Shown one piece after another: positions 44,841-54,185 of a stretch of 64,000 bases of DNA. The stretch lies in assembly GCF_001561955.1 (NCBI RefSeq), contig NZ_CP014223.1:2604001-2668000 (forward strand), written 5' to 3'. Below the pieces are notes generated by a model. It was not told the DNA's origin, searched no databases, and saw nothing but the letters and a program-made list of their open reading frames with translations. The DNA is from Anaerotignum propionicum DSM 1682. Lineage in GTDB: Bacteria > Bacillota > Clostridia > Lachnospirales > Anaerotignaceae. Each line of letters begins with the position of its first letter. The first letter of the stretch is position 1. The translations under genes and the position numbers were made by a program.

Positions 44841-46300
44841 AGGTCATTTGCCTCCTTTGCGTTTATAATGGCGTTTATGACTGCCTTAGCTTTGTTCTCA
44901 CTCTCCAAATATTCGGATTCACCCACGCTGTCCGCCACAATGCCGCCCCCTGCCTGAACAAAAACCTTGTTGTTTTTTTTCACTGCCATACGAATGGCAA
45001 TGCAAGTATCCAAGTTCCCTGTAAAATCAATGTATCCCAATGCCCCCCCATAAATCCCTCTGGGGCATCGTTCCGTTTCCTCAATGATCTCGCAAGCTCT
45101 CACCTTTGGTGCACCGGAAAGGGTTCCTGCGGGAAGAATTGCCTTGACTGCATCGTAAGCATCTAGCCCCTCTCTCAGTTCTCCATTCACTTCAGAACAA
45201 ATGTGCATGATTTTTGAATATTTTATGACCTTCATATATTCAGCAACAGAAACCGTTAAGGGCTTTGCTATCCTACCAATATCGTTCCTCGCCAAATCCA
45301 CCAGCATATTGTGCTCAGAAAGCTCTTTTTCATCTGCCATCAACTCTTTTTCAAAAGCTGTATCCTCTTCCTCTGTCAACCCCCTTGGTCTCGACCCTGC
45401 AATGGGGAAGGTGGAAATCTTTCCATCCCGAAGCTTTACAAGTGTCTCGGGGGAGGCAGAAAGTATCTGGGTATTATCACATTGCATAAACACCATGTAA
45501 GGTGATGGGTTTGTGGTTCTAAGCACTCGATAGGCATTGAGTAAACTGTCGTTGTAATCCGTTTCAAAACGCCTTGAGATAACTGCCTGAAAAATATCTC
45601 CATCGTAGATATATTCTTTCACCCGTTCCACAGCCTGACAAAATTCCTCTTTCGTAAAATTGCAAGTGAAATGGGGCACGCTTTTTGTAGTCTCTCTTTC
45701 TGTAGGCATCTGATTTGTTATAAACGCTGAGAGATTTTCTATCTCCGATATTGCCTCACCATAGTTTTCTAAAACCTGATCTGTTTTCATGTTCACAATA
45801 ATTTGTATTTTTTGCTTCAAGTGGTCATAGGCAATGACCTTATCAAAAAGCATAAAATCATAATCGTCTATTTCATCTTTGGAAATATCCAATGTTGGTT
45901 CACAATAACCAATCACGGAATAGGCAAAATATCCAACCAAGCCGCCTGTAAAAGGAGGCATATCAGGCAGCTTTGGCGCTTTATATTGCTTCATTAGCTT
46001 CCTAAGTGCCTCAAAAGGCTCCTCTCCAATTAGTTTTCGCTCTCCGTTTTCTTCTACCACCACCGCGCCATTCCTGCAGGTAATACGCATAATGGGATTA
46101 AAACCAAGAAAGGAATATCTGCCCCACTTTTCCCCTCCCTCTATGCTTTCCAGAAGAAAATATCGGTGATGATGCTTGGAAATTCTTCTTAACAAAGAAA
46201 TCGGTGTGATCACATCAGCGTAAATCTCCTTTGCAATGGGTATCATTTCATATTTTTCTGCCAGCTTGCTAATTGTTTCTGCGTTTGGTTTCATGCTCAT
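44837..46300 (-). CDS. trpE: Anthranilate synthase component I
   Basis: A 487-residue chorismate-binding enzyme, producing anthranilate with TrpG. The N-terminal regulatory domain includes the LLESIEGGEKWGRYSFLG tryptophan-binding segment; the catalytic domain has IAGSRPRG, GDIFQAVISRRFE, LVDLARNDIGR, and GTLSGAPKVRACEIIEE. I chose the ATG at 46300 (MSMKPNAE), seven bases after AAAGGAG; longer frames run into the T-box leader. Probably feedback-inhibited by tryptophan, as usual. Confidence 0.96.
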   Translation of the reverse strand: MSMKPNAETISKLAEKYEMIPIAKEIYADVITPISLLRRISKHHHRYFLLESIEGGEKWGRYSFLGFNPIMRITCRNGAVVVEENGERKLIGEEPFEALRKLMKQYKAPKLPDMPPFTGGLVGYFAYSVIGYCEPTLDISKDEIDDYDFMLFDKVIAYDHLKQKIQIIVNMKTDQVLENYGEAISEIENLSAFITNQMPTERETTKSVPHFTCNFTKEEFCQAVERVKEYIYDGDIFQAVISRRFETDYNDSLLNAYRVLRTTNPSPYMVFMQCDNTQILSASPETLVKLRDGKISTFPIAGSRPRGLTEEEDTAFEKELMADEKELSEHNMLVDLARNDIGRIAKPLTVSVAEYMKVIKYSKIMHICSEVNGELREGLDAYDAVKAILPAGTLSGAPKVRACEIIEETERCPRGIYGGALGYIDFTGNLDTCIAIRMAVKKNNKVFVQAGGGIVADSVGESEYLESENKAKAVINAIINAKEANDL

Positions 46301-46329
46301 AATGGCGCTCCTTTCGATTTTTGGTAATA

Positions 46330-46613
46330 AAAAAAGCCTTTGCCCCTTAACCAAGGGACAAAAGCTTATAGCCTCTGCGATACCACCCAAATTACCTGTA
46401 TTAAAAAAATACAGATCACTCATTTTATGTACAAACATACACACCCCACTGATAACGGACAGGGTTCCCGTCGGACATTACTTTCGCCTAAGCGATTTCT
46501 TTCCGCCCTCACAAGTCCATTCGGAACAACAACACTGCCGCTTCACACCATCCAACGACTCTCTGAAAGTGATTTGTTATGCCTACTCTTCTTGTTCTAC
46601 GGTTTCAATTTTT
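46330..46613 (-). promoter_or_regulatory. Tryptophan T-box riboswitch controlling the trp operon
   Basis: On the minus strand a leader of about 280 bases precedes trpE. It has the T-box core GGGTGGTATCGC (46377-46388), which base pairs with the tRNA acceptor end. The specifier region contains GAATGGAC with a TGG (Trp) codon at 46517-46519 (CCA on the plus strand). An intrinsic terminator (46330-46368; a long GC-containing stem followed by TTTTTTT) overlaps the antiterminator. Uncharged tRNA-Trp should stabilise antitermination and turn the operon on. Confidence 0.95.
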
Positions 46614-46617
46614 GCTA

Positions 46618-46646
46618 ATTGTAGCACTTGCATTTTTCTCTGTCAA
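46618..46646 (-). promoter_or_regulatory. Promoter of the trp operon
   Basis: Consensus TTGACA (46641-46646), a 17-base spacer and TACAAT (46618-46623) on the minus strand, immediately before the T-box leader. Confidence 0.88.
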
Positions 46647-46811
46647 GTATTTCATTTAATAATATTTAGTTATATTTAAAAATATACCTAAATTTTCTTA
46701 TGAAAATGATTTTTATTCTGATTTTTCCATAAATATTTTTCTTTTTCACACAATGAAAATAAATCGCATTATGAATGGTAAAACCCTGCAAACTAAGCAT
46801 GTTTAATAATA

Positions 46812-46856
46812 TAAAAAGGCTGTGCCCATTCCTTAGCACAACCCTTTTGCTTAGTC
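46812..46856 (-). terminator. Terminator of phzF-like gene
   Basis: On the minus strand AAAGGGTTGTGC pairs with GCACAGCCTTT (one bulge), followed by TTTTATATT. It lies just after the phzF-like stop. Confidence 0.72.
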
Positions 46857-46866
46857 AATGTATCTC

Positions 46867-47646
46867 TTAAACAAATATTTCGCCCTTCAAATACAGTATG
46901 GCGCCGCCACGAATTTGTACCCGTTCCCCTGCGTTCTTGCAGTGCAATACGCCACCCCTTTGGGAAACCTGCTTTGCAACCATCTCTTCCTTACCCAATT
47001 TATTCGCCCAATAAGGAATCAAGGTGCTGTGGGCAGAGCCTGTAACGGGGTCTTCGTCAATTCCTGCTTTTGGCACAAAACATCTGGAAACAAAGTCAAA
47101 TTCTGTCCCCTTTGCAGTTGCCACCAAAAGCATACCTTCTTTCAGCTTCTCTACTTTCTCAAAATCAGGCTTTAACTCTATTACACTTTTTTCATCCTCC
47201 AGCAATAAAATTAAATCTCTTGATAAGTATGCCTCTAAAGGCCTTGCGCCAATGGCTTTTTCCATTTCTTCTGTCACCTTAATCTCCATAGGCATCCAGC
47301 TGGGAAAATCCATTTCAAGCAAGTCACCACTTTTCGTCACAGTTAAAATACCGCTTAATGTGGAAAACTCCATTTTCACAACCTCTTTATCTATAAAATT
47401 GGCAACAACAAAAGCTGCTCCTAAAGTTGCATGGCCGCAAAGGTCAATCTCCACTATTGGCGTAAACCATTTTAAATCATATTTTCCCAATTCTCTCTTG
47501 AAAACAAATGCCGTTTCCGATAAATTATTCTCTGCGGCAATACTCTGCATCATTTCTTTTGACAATTGCTCCTCCAGAACACAGACTCCTGCAGGATTTC
47601 CCCCAAACACATTTTCCGCAAAGGCATCCACAACGAAATATTTCAT
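46867..47646 (-). CDS. PhzF family isomerase/epimerase
   Basis: A 259-residue PhzF-family protein, with a diaminopimelate-epimerase-like fold. It has VVDAFAENVFGGNPAGVCVL at the N terminus, LSETAFVF with the likely catalytic Glu, LKWFTPIVEIDLCGHATLGAA, and the C-terminal SRCFVPKAGIDEDPVTGSAHSTL. Family members isomerise small metabolites; the substrate here is unknown. The ATG at 47646 has AAGGAGAGGAG upstream. It is divergent from a MocR-type regulator across a 116-base gap, a common regulatory pairing. Confidence 0.88.
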   Translation of the reverse strand: MKYFVVDAFAENVFGGNPAGVCVLEEQLSKEMMQSIAAENNLSETAFVFKRELGKYDLKWFTPIVEIDLCGHATLGAAFVVANFIDKEVVKMEFSTLSGILTVTKSGDLLEMDFPSWMPMEIKVTEEMEKAIGARPLEAYLSRDLILLLEDEKSVIELKPDFEKVEKLKEGMLLVATAKGTEFDFVSRCFVPKAGIDEDPVTGSAHSTLIPYWANKLGKEEMVAKQVSQRGGVLHCKNAGERVQIRGGAILYLKGEIFV

Positions 47647-47691
47647 AAATATCGCTCCTCTCCTTGATAATTTGTATAAATGCATCTATAA

Positions 47692-47708
47692 TGCAATTAT
47701 AATTTGCA
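47692..47708. promoter_or_regulatory. Candidate operator between phzF-like and MocR genes
   Basis: An inverted repeat TGCAA-TTATAAT-TTGCA lies centrally in the divergent promoter gap and overlaps AT-rich -10-like sequence. It could be the binding site of the MocR-type regulator encoded to its right. Confidence 0.5.
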
Positions 47709-47762
47709 TATTGTATGGCTTCAAGGAGGAAATTGTATGTCATACAAAAAAGGAGAAAAAGT

Positions 47763-49175
47763 ATGCCTGTCAATTCATTTGAAGATTATCCTATGTCTTG
47801 GAAACCGGAAAAGTCAAAATTAACACAGCCATTATATCTTTCTTTGGCAAAGCTTTTGGAGCAAGATATTAAAGACGGTACATTGGTACCCCATACAAAG
47901 CTGCCTCCCCAAAGGGAACTTGCAGACTATTTGGATATCAATTTAAGCACAGTTACAAAAGCCTTCAAGCTCTGTCAGTTAAATGGGTTTCTATATGCCG
48001 TTATCGGCAGAGGTACATTCGTATCTCCAAATGCCGGTGTTTCCATCGCCATACAAGATACCAAAACAAATCGAAATACCATTGAATTCGGGATTATTAA
48101 ACCATTGGATTTCATGAATCAATATACAGAAGATGCAATGAAAAAAGTTCTGGCAAACAGTTCGGTGGATTCCCTTTTGGACTATAGCGCCCCCTTCGGC
48201 TCTCCCTATCAAAAAAGTGCAGCATTAAAGTGGTTTTCTAAATTCGGGCTACATCCCCATGCAGAAGATATTTTTTTTACCACTGGAGGCCAAAATGCCT
48301 TTGCGGTTGTGCTTATTACGTTATTTCACCATGGAGATAAAATTGCAACAGACCGCTTTACTTATTCCAACTTTATTGAGCTTGCAAATATGCTAAATAT
48401 TAAGCTTGTGCCCATTCAAGGGGATGAAAAAGGAATTCTTCCCGAGGATTTAGAAATGCAATGTCGCTTGCAAGGGATACAGGGCGTATATCTCGTTCCT
48501 ACCTATAGCAATCCCGTGGGAACCTTAATGGATACCCCCCGAAAAGAGGCCTTGGCAAAAATCATCAGAAACCAACACCTAACCCTGATTGAAGATGATA
48601 TTTATGCATTTCTGGCACCGCCGGATTATGTACCCCTTTCGGTATTCTGCCCCCAAGAGGGCTGTTATATTGCTAGCCTATCAAAATCAATTTGCCCGGG
48701 GCTGCGGGTTGCAATCATGTCTGTGCCCCATCGCTTTACTGCCCTGATTGCCCGAGGTATTTTTAATATCAATGTGAAAACCTCATCAATTAGTATTGAA
48801 ACTGGGGCATATATGATTCATACCGGCATAGCCGAGGAGATTATAGAAAAAAAGAAATCTCTGGCTTACAAAAGAAATTTGATTTTCGAACAATATTTTC
48901 CCAGTATCTCCCCTACACCACTCTCCTTTTGCCGTTGGCTACCCTTGCCCCAGGCTCTTTATGATTTGCCTATGGAGCAGTTAGCTATGGAAGAAGGAAT
49001 ACATTTGTTTCACTCAAATCGTTTTTTAGTAGGAACGCCCCCTAAGGAGCAATTCCTTCGCATTGCCATTTCCTCTGCGGATACAAAAGAGGATTTAGAA
49101 TATGGCTTAGAAAAGCTAAAAAGACTTTTGTTTGAGGATGAACGTAAAGTAAATGATTTTACCATCATTATTTAA
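47763..49175 (+). CDS. MocR-type regulator (GntR helix-turn-helix + aminotransferase)
   Basis: A 470-residue fusion. Residues about 10-80 form a GntR winged helix (LYLSLAKLLEQDIKDGTLVPHTKLPPQRELADYLDINLSTVTKAFKLCQLNGFLYAVIGRGTFV), and the rest is a fold-type I aminotransferase domain with the PLP lysine in IASLSKSICPGLRVAI. MocR proteins sense PLP adducts and usually regulate neighbouring genes for vitamin B6, GABA, or amino-acid use. Here the divergent phzF-like gene is the natural target. AAAGGAG precedes the ATG at 47763. Confidence 0.92.
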   Translation: MPVNSFEDYPMSWKPEKSKLTQPLYLSLAKLLEQDIKDGTLVPHTKLPPQRELADYLDINLSTVTKAFKLCQLNGFLYAVIGRGTFVSPNAGVSIAIQDTKTNRNTIEFGIIKPLDFMNQYTEDAMKKVLANSSVDSLLDYSAPFGSPYQKSAALKWFSKFGLHPHAEDIFFTTGGQNAFAVVLITLFHHGDKIATDRFTYSNFIELANMLNIKLVPIQGDEKGILPEDLEMQCRLQGIQGVYLVPTYSNPVGTLMDTPRKEALAKIIRNQHLTLIEDDIYAFLAPPDYVPLSVFCPQEGCYIASLSKSICPGLRVAIMSVPHRFTALIARGIFNINVKTSSISIETGAYMIHTGIAEEIIEKKKSLAYKRNLIFEQYFPSISPTPLSFCRWLPLPQALYDLPMEQLAMEEGIHLFHSNRFLVGTPPKEQFLRIAISSADTKEDLEYGLEKLKRLLFEDERKVNDFTIII

Positions 49176-49276
49176 TCACATAAGTATTTTTCTTATATTC
49201 TATCCTCAGAAAAAAGTGTAAATAATATCTGCAATTAAAGATTCATCTATTTAAATAAATACGAATGTAGTTCCAC

Positions 49277-49316
49277 AAAAAAAGGATTATTCCAATAAGA
49301 AGAATAATCCTTTTTC
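49277..49316. terminator. Bidirectional terminator between MocR and CDF genes
   Basis: A 14-bp stem AAAAAGGATTATTC/GAATAATCCTTTTT with a small loop, running into T tracts on both strands, between convergent genes. Confidence 0.88.
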
Positions 49317-49317
49317 T

Positions 49318-50235
49318 CTATTCCTGCCCTACCAAATCTTCCTCTGCTGGGTTCACATGCACCATACAATGCTTAACTTCTTGAAAATTATTTTCAATTG
49401 CTTCATGTACTTGCTCTGCAATGGTATGAGCCTCGCTTAATGTCATATGTCTGTTGGCGGCAATTTCCACATCTACATAGATTCTGGCGCCAAATAAGCG
49501 GGTTTGCATTTGGTCGATGCCCGTTACGCCTTCTTGGGAAAGAATAATGTCACGCATGCGTTCCACAGTCTCATTGTCACAGGCAGTATCCAGCATTTTA
49601 TTAATAGCATCCATAAAAATATCATAAGCTGCCTTCACAATAAAAACACAGATAATGACGCTTGCCAAAGGGTCACATATAGGATAGCCTAATCTTGCAC
49701 CGATAATACCAACCATACTCCCTATGGAGGACATAGCATCAGAGCGATGATGCCATGCATCTGCCATCAAAGCGCCTGAATTCACCTTGTTTGCCGCAGC
49801 TCTGGTATACCAATACATACCTTCCTTCACAACGATGGATACAATTGCCGCAATCAAAGCCAATATTCCCGGCATTGCCAAGTTCAACTCATTGGCATGA
49901 ATGATTTTCAGAACACCTTCATAACCAATGACAATCCCTGTTGCACATAAAATGCCCGCTAGAATCAATGCCGCAACGCATTCAATCCTCTCATGCCCAT
50001 ATTGATGATGCTCATCTGACTCCTTGGCTGATAATTTGTATCCTATCATGACAACAATGGTACTAAGTACATCTGACGCAGAATGAATACCGTCAGAAAT
50101 CATGGCGCCAGAACTGGCGATCACACCTGCTGCCACCTTGCCAACGGACAAAATAATATTTGCTATCATGGATTTTGCGGATACGCTCATTACAATTTTC
50201 TCATTTTCTTCAGCATTGCTTTTCTCTGCTTCCAA
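49318..50235 (-). CDS. Cation diffusion facilitator (CDF) metal exporter
   Basis: A 305-residue CDF transporter (CzcD-like) with six membrane helices. It shows the HxxxD metal-site pattern twice: ISDGIHSASDVLS in helix 2 and ADAWHHRSDAMSS in helix 5, then a cytoplasmic domain from about residue 205 (ITGIDQMQTRLFGARIYVDVEIAANRHMTLSEAH) that senses metal. CDF proteins export Zn, Co, Ni, Fe or Mn in exchange for protons. The NiCo riboswitch upstream suggests Co, Ni or Fe. I chose a TTG at 50235 because GGAGGG lies seven bases before it; an in-frame ATG five codons earlier is the alternative. Confidence 0.92.
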   Translation of the reverse strand: MEAEKSNAEENEKIVMSVSAKSMIANIILSVGKVAAGVIASSGAMISDGIHSASDVLSTIVVMIGYKLSAKESDEHHQYGHERIECVAALILAGILCATGIVIGYEGVLKIIHANELNLAMPGILALIAAIVSIVVKEGMYWYTRAAANKVNSGALMADAWHHRSDAMSSIGSMVGIIGARLGYPICDPLASVIICVFIVKAAYDIFMDAINKMLDTACDNETVERMRDIILSQEGVTGIDQMQTRLFGARIYVDVEIAANRHMTLSEAHTIAEQVHEAIENNFQEVKHCMVHVNPAEEDLVGQE

Positions 50236-50297
50236 AATAAAACCCTCCATTTTCAATTCTATTTTATTCTATCCAAATGTAGGCGAGAAAATAATAT

Positions 50298-50340
50298 AAA
50301 AAACGCCCACAAGGAACATATTACTGTCCCGCAGGCGTTT
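50298..50340 (-). terminator. Riboswitch-controlled terminator before CDF gene
   Basis: On the minus strand AAACGCC (50334-50340) pairs with GGGCGTT and runs into TTTTTT (about 50298-50303). It overlaps the 3' part of the aptamer, as expected for a metal-controlled antitermination switch. It also closes any read-through from dnaJ. Confidence 0.82.
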
Positions 50341-50395
50341 ATCTGCTGCTGCTTGCCCGGCCACATGGCTATTATGCCATTGCCTGATCAGTTCT
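50321..50395 (-). ncRNA. NiCo (czcD) riboswitch aptamer
   Basis: The minus strand carries the pattern of the known czcD/NiCo aptamer. It runs from AACTGA (50389-50393), through CAGGCAATGGC and a hairpin, GCCGGGC and a GCAGCAGAT segment, to TGCGGGACAGT (about 50323-50333). The first and last pieces (ACTG and CAGT) pair as the outer stem; the GGCAATG, CCGGGC and GGGACAG elements match my recollection of the family. The class is known upstream of CDF exporters in Clostridia and responds to Co2+/Ni2+, later also argued to sense Fe2+. With metal the terminator would not form, allowing exporter expression. Confidence 0.85.
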
Positions 50396-50399
50396 TAAC

Positions 50400-50428
50400 A
50401 TTCTAATATAAGAAACTGTTTTTTTCAA
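50400..50428 (-). promoter_or_regulatory. Promoter of the CDF transcript and riboswitch
   Basis: TTGAAA (50423-50428), a 17-base spacer, and TAGAAT (50400-50405) on the minus strand, directly before the aptamer. This separates the exporter from the dnaK-dnaJ operon. Confidence 0.78.
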
Positions 50429-50458
50429 GTATTATTTTTAAATAATGCTTTCCTGTTT

Positions 50459-51616
50459 TTACTCCTTAAACAGATCTTTCATTTTTTCTGAAAAAGATTT
50501 TTTTTCTTCGGAGGCACTCTTACTTTCATTGGTATTTACAGCCTCATCTTTATAAAACTGACGCAACAAATCTTTCTGTTTCTCATTCAAATCTATAGGA
50601 ATCTGCACCTTCAAAGTTACAACCTGGTTTCCACGAACCTTGGGATTTCTTAAATTGGGGACACCAACACCCCTTAAAGTCACTACTGTTTCCGGTTGTG
50701 TTCCAGGCTTAACGCTATATTTCTGCTCACCGTCAATGGTTTTGATTGTGATTTCGCCACCTAACGCCGCCTGTACAAAGGTAATGGGCACATCGCAATA
50801 CACATCAAATCCCTTTCTGATAAACATAGGGTCTGGCTGTACATAAACGGTTACCAGTAAATCGCCGTAGCCACCGCCATTTTCACCAATTTCCCCTTTG
50901 TTTGCCAAACGAATGGTCTGACCGTTATCGATGCCCTTGGGAATGTTCACTTCATATTTCTTATTCTTCTTCACCTTACCTGTACCGCGGCAAGTGGAAC
51001 ATGGATCTTTAATAATCTTCCCGGTACCTTGACATTGGCTGCAAGTACGCACTGAGGTAACCGAACCAAACATGGACTGTTGAACAAATCTCTCCTGTCC
51101 TGTGCCATTGCATTTCGGGCAGCTTTCTGCATGGGTACCAGTCTTTGCTCCAGTTCCATGGCAAGTTTCACATTCATCGTATATACTTACGGAAATTTCC
51201 TTTGTGCAGCCAAATGCCGCCTCTGCAAAGCTAAGCTGAATATTTACATTTATATCATTCCCACGTCTTGGGCCGGTTCTGCGGGTGCTTCCGCTAAATC
51301 CACCAAAGCCGAACATGCTGCCGAAAATATCGCCCAAATCTCCCATATCAAACCCTTGGCCATAAAATCCACCGCCTGCACCGCCCTGTTCAAAAGCAGA
51401 ATGGCCAAACTGGTCATATTGCGCTCTTTTTTGAGAATCGCTCAGAACTTCATAGGCTTCATTGACTTCTTTAAACTTTGCCTCAGCCTCTTTATCTCCG
51501 GGGTTTTGGTCAGGATGATATTTCACTGCCATTTTACGATAAGCCTTTTTTAGCTCTGCGTCAGAAGCGCCTTTGCCTACCCCCAGTATTTCATAATAAT
51601 CTCTTTTCTCTGCCAA
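50459..51616 (-). CDS. dnaJ: Chaperone protein DnaJ
   Basis: A 385-residue Hsp40, type I. The J domain (1-70, [35 protein letters not shown]) has the HPD motif, followed by a Gly/Phe-rich region, four CxxCxGxG zinc-finger repeats (about 145-205), and the C-terminal substrate-binding beta domains. It stimulates DnaK ATPase. I chose TTG at 51616 (LAEKRDYY), which has GGTGAGGAAG upstream; a GTG four codons before it is the other option. It follows dnaK by 86 bases. Confidence 0.96.
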   Translation of the reverse strand: MAEKRDYYEILGVGKGASDAELKKAYRKMAVKYHPDQNPGDKEAEAKFKEVNEAYEVLSDSQKRAQYDQFGHSAFEQGGAGGGFYGQGFDMGDLGDIFGSMFGFGGFSGSTRRTGPRRGNDINVNIQLSFAEAAFGCTKEISVSIYDECETCHGTGAKTGTHAESCPKCNGTGQERFVQQSMFGSVTSVRTCSQCQGTGKIIKDPCSTCRGTGKVKKNKKYEVNIPKGIDNGQTIRLANKGEIGENGGGYGDLLVTVYVQPDPMFIRKGFDVYCDVPITFVQAALGGEITIKTIDGEQKYSVKPGTQPETVVTLRGVGVPNLRNPKVRGNQVVTLKVQIPIDLNEKQKDLLRQFYKDEAVNTNESKSASEEKKSFSEKMKDLFKE

Positions 51617-51661
51617 CTTCCTCACCACCTTATTCCTTCAAGGTCTATTTACAGCAAAAGC

Positions 51662-51692
51662 AGGGGCGGATAACCGCCCTTGCCATGCAGAA
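51662..51692 (-). terminator. Intercistronic hairpin between dnaK and dnaJ
   Basis: A perfect GGGCGG/CCGCCC stem with a four-base loop, extended by weaker pairs and followed on the minus strand by TTTTG. It may act as a weak attenuator or a stability hairpin and lower dnaJ expression relative to dnaK. Confidence 0.6.
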
Positions 51693-51702
51693 CTCTTTTA
51701 TT

Positions 51703-53535
51703 TTACAGTTCTTTGCCTTCGCCGTCAACCACATTTGGGTCCGCACCGTTAGGGTCTGCACCCTGAGCTGCCTGTGCCTGCTGATACAACTTTTCAGAAA
51801 TCTTGTAGAATTCCTGGGTCAACGCTTCTGTTGCGGCTTTCAGCCTCTCTACATCAGCCTCTGTCATTGTTTCAGCGTTCATATCCTTTGCTGTATCTTT
51901 CAATTTGCTCAATTCAGCTTCTACAGCGCTCTTTTCTTCATCACTCAGCTTGCCTTCCAGCTCGCCCAGTGTCTTTTCTGTCTGGAAGATCAAAGAATCT
52001 GCTTCATTTTTTGCATCAATTGCTTCTTTTCTCTTTCTGTCATCTTCTGCAAACTGTTCTGCTTCTTTTACTGCCTTTTCGATTTCATCATCGCTGAGGT
52101 TAGAACCTGCGGTAATGGTGATTTTCTGTTCCTTGCCTGTGCCCAAATCCTTAGCGGAAACGTTTACAATACCGTTGGCATCAATATCGAAGGATACTTC
52201 AATCTGAGGAACACCACGTCTTGCTGGAGCAATGCCATCCAGTTTAAAGCGTCCCAATGTTTTATTATCCTTAGCCAAAGGTCTTTCACCCTGTACAACG
52301 TGGATATCAACTGCTGTTTGATTATCGTCTGCTGTGGAAAAAACCTGTTTTTTGTTTGTAGGGATTGTAGTATTTCTGTCGATGAGCTTTGTTGCAACCC
52401 CACCCAATGTCTCAATACCTAAGGATAGAGGTGTAACGTCTAACAGAAGCACACTGCCTGCACCCTCATCACCTGCTAATTTACCACCCTGGATTGCCGC
52501 ACCAACTGCAACGCACTCATCAGGGTTAATGCCCTTGAAAGGCTCTTTTCCTGTATATTTTTTCACTGCATCCTGTACAGATGGCATTCTTGTGGAACCA
52601 CCAACCAATAATACCTTGTCAATTTCACTTGCGTTAAGTCCTGCATCAGACAATGCCTGACGAACTGGGCCCATAGTACCATCAACCAAGTCAGCTGTTA
52701 ATTCATCAAATTTTGCTCTGCTAAGGGTAACATCCAAGTGCTTAGGACCATCCTGATTCATAGTGATGAAAGGAAGGTTGATGTTGGTTGTGGTTACTGT
52801 AGAAAGCTCTTTTTTCGCTTTTTCCGCAGCTTCTTTCAATCTCTGCATTGCCATTTTGTCTTTGCTTAAATCCATGCCTTCAGCCTTTTTAAATTCAGCC
52901 ACTAAAAAGTCAATGACTCTCTGGTCGAAATCATCGCCACCCAAACGAGTGTTACCATTTGTGGAAAGAACCTCGATAACGCCATCACCAATTTCAATAA
53001 TGGAAACGTCGAATGTACCGCCGCCCAAGTCGTAAACCATAATTTTCTGTTCATGTTCGTTATCCAAACCGTATGCCAATGCGGCAGATGTAGGCTCGTT
53101 GATAATACGCTTTACTTCCAAGCCCGCAATACGACCAGCATCCTTTGTTGCCTGTCTCTGAGCATCATTAAAATAAGCAGGAACCGTAATAACCGCCTCA
53201 GAAACAGTTTCGCCCAAATAGCTTTCTGCATCCGCTTTTAATTTCTGCAAAACCATTGCGGAAATCTCCTGAGGAGAATAGCCTTTTCCTTCAATATCTA
53301 CTTTGTAGTTTTCGCCCATTCTTCTTTTGATAGAGCTGATTGTATTATCAGGGTTTGTAATCGCCTGACGCTTTGCAGTCTCACCAACCAGTCTTTCACC
53401 GTTTTTTGCAAAACCAACAACGGAAGGAGTTGTTCTTGCACCATCACTGTTTACAATAACAACAGGCTGACCGCCTTCCATAACTGCAACGCAAGAGTTG
53501 GTTGTTCCTAAGTCAATACCAATAATTTTTCCCAT
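51703..53535 (-). CDS. dnaK: Chaperone protein DnaK (Hsp70)
   Basis: A 610-residue Hsp70. Phosphate motif [18 protein letters not shown] starts it, followed by [17 protein letters not shown], the linker [14 protein letters not shown], the substrate-binding beta domain (about 390-480) and the helical lid; it ends with an acidic GlnAla-rich tail ([19 protein letters not shown]). It is the core heat-shock chaperone, with GrpE as nucleotide exchanger. Third gene of hrcA-grpE-dnaK-dnaJ. Confidence 0.98.
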   Translation of the reverse strand: MGKIIGIDLGTTNSCVAVMEGGQPVVIVNSDGARTTPSVVGFAKNGERLVGETAKRQAITNPDNTISSIKRRMGENYKVDIEGKGYSPQEISAMVLQKLKADAESYLGETVSEAVITVPAYFNDAQRQATKDAGRIAGLEVKRIINEPTSAALAYGLDNEHEQKIMVYDLGGGTFDVSIIEIGDGVIEVLSTNGNTRLGGDDFDQRVIDFLVAEFKKAEGMDLSKDKMAMQRLKEAAEKAKKELSTVTTTNINLPFITMNQDGPKHLDVTLSRAKFDELTADLVDGTMGPVRQALSDAGLNASEIDKVLLVGGSTRMPSVQDAVKKYTGKEPFKGINPDECVAVGAAIQGGKLAGDEGAGSVLLLDVTPLSLGIETLGGVATKLIDRNTTIPTNKKQVFSTADDNQTAVDIHVVQGERPLAKDNKTLGRFKLDGIAPARRGVPQIEVSFDIDANGIVNVSAKDLGTGKEQKITITAGSNLSDDEIEKAVKEAEQFAEDDRKRKEAIDAKNEADSLIFQTEKTLGELEGKLSDEEKSAVEAELSKLKDTAKDMNAETMTEADVERLKAATEALTQEFYKISEKLYQQAQAAQGADPNGADPNVVDGEGKEL

Positions 53536-53574
53536 AACCTTATCCTCCTATTAATCAATTAATCTCTTATTTTT

Positions 53575-54168
53575 TTAGTTAGCGACCTTCACCATACTAT
53601 GGCGTATGACTTTGTCTTTATATTGATAACCCTTTAGCATTTCCAGAATAATCTCATTTTCTCCATAGTTTTCATCATCTTCATGGGCTACCGCCGCATG
53701 TAAGTTGGGGTCAAATTTTTCACCCAAGGCTTTAATTTCTTCTACGCCCAAACCATGTAAAATCTCCTGAAATTGCTTTAAGATCATTTGTACACCTTTC
53801 AAGAAACTATCGTTTTCTTCCGCCTTGCCTTCTTGTGCTGCAACAGCTCTTTCTAAATTATCAACTACACTTAAAAGCTTTTCTACTGTATCTCTCACAC
53901 CATCATCATACATTGTTGCTTTTTCCTTCATGGTGCGTTTGCGGAAGTTATCAAATTCAGCCAAGCTTCGCTGGTACTTATCAAAATTCTCCGCCGCCTG
54001 CTGTTCCAGTTTCGCAATCTTTTCTGAAGTATCGTCAACGATTTCGCCTTCTGTCACTTCTGATTCCTGTTCTTCTTGTTCTGTGGTTTCAACCATTTCT
54101 TCCTGTAAAATTTCTTCCTGTAATACCTCTTCTTTCAAGGCCTCTTCTCTGTCTTTATTTTCTGCCAC
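53575..54168 (-). CDS. grpE: Nucleotide exchange factor GrpE
   Basis: A 197-residue GrpE. A long acidic N-terminal segment (about 1-60, rich in Glu) precedes the paired coiled coil and the C-terminal beta domain with VEEIKALGEKFDPNLHAAVAHEDDE, the DnaK-contacting signature. The start codon is GTG at 54168 with AGAGGG upstream. Second gene of the hrcA operon. Confidence 0.95.
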   Translation of the reverse strand: MAENKDREEALKEEVLQEEILQEEMVETTEQEEQESEVTEGEIVDDTSEKIAKLEQQAAENFDKYQRSLAEFDNFRKRTMKEKATMYDDGVRDTVEKLLSVVDNLERAVAAQEGKAEENDSFLKGVQMILKQFQEILHGLGVEEIKALGEKFDPNLHAAVAHEDDENYGENEIILEMLKGYQYKDKVIRHSMVKVAN

Positions 54169-54185
54169 TTCATTCCCTCTTTTCT

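Noticed and set aside
51478-52422. A 314-codon plus-strand frame opposite dnaJ and dnaK
   Set aside because: It is antisense to two certain chaperone genes, has Cys/Phe/Leu-rich non-protein-like composition and no ribosome site.
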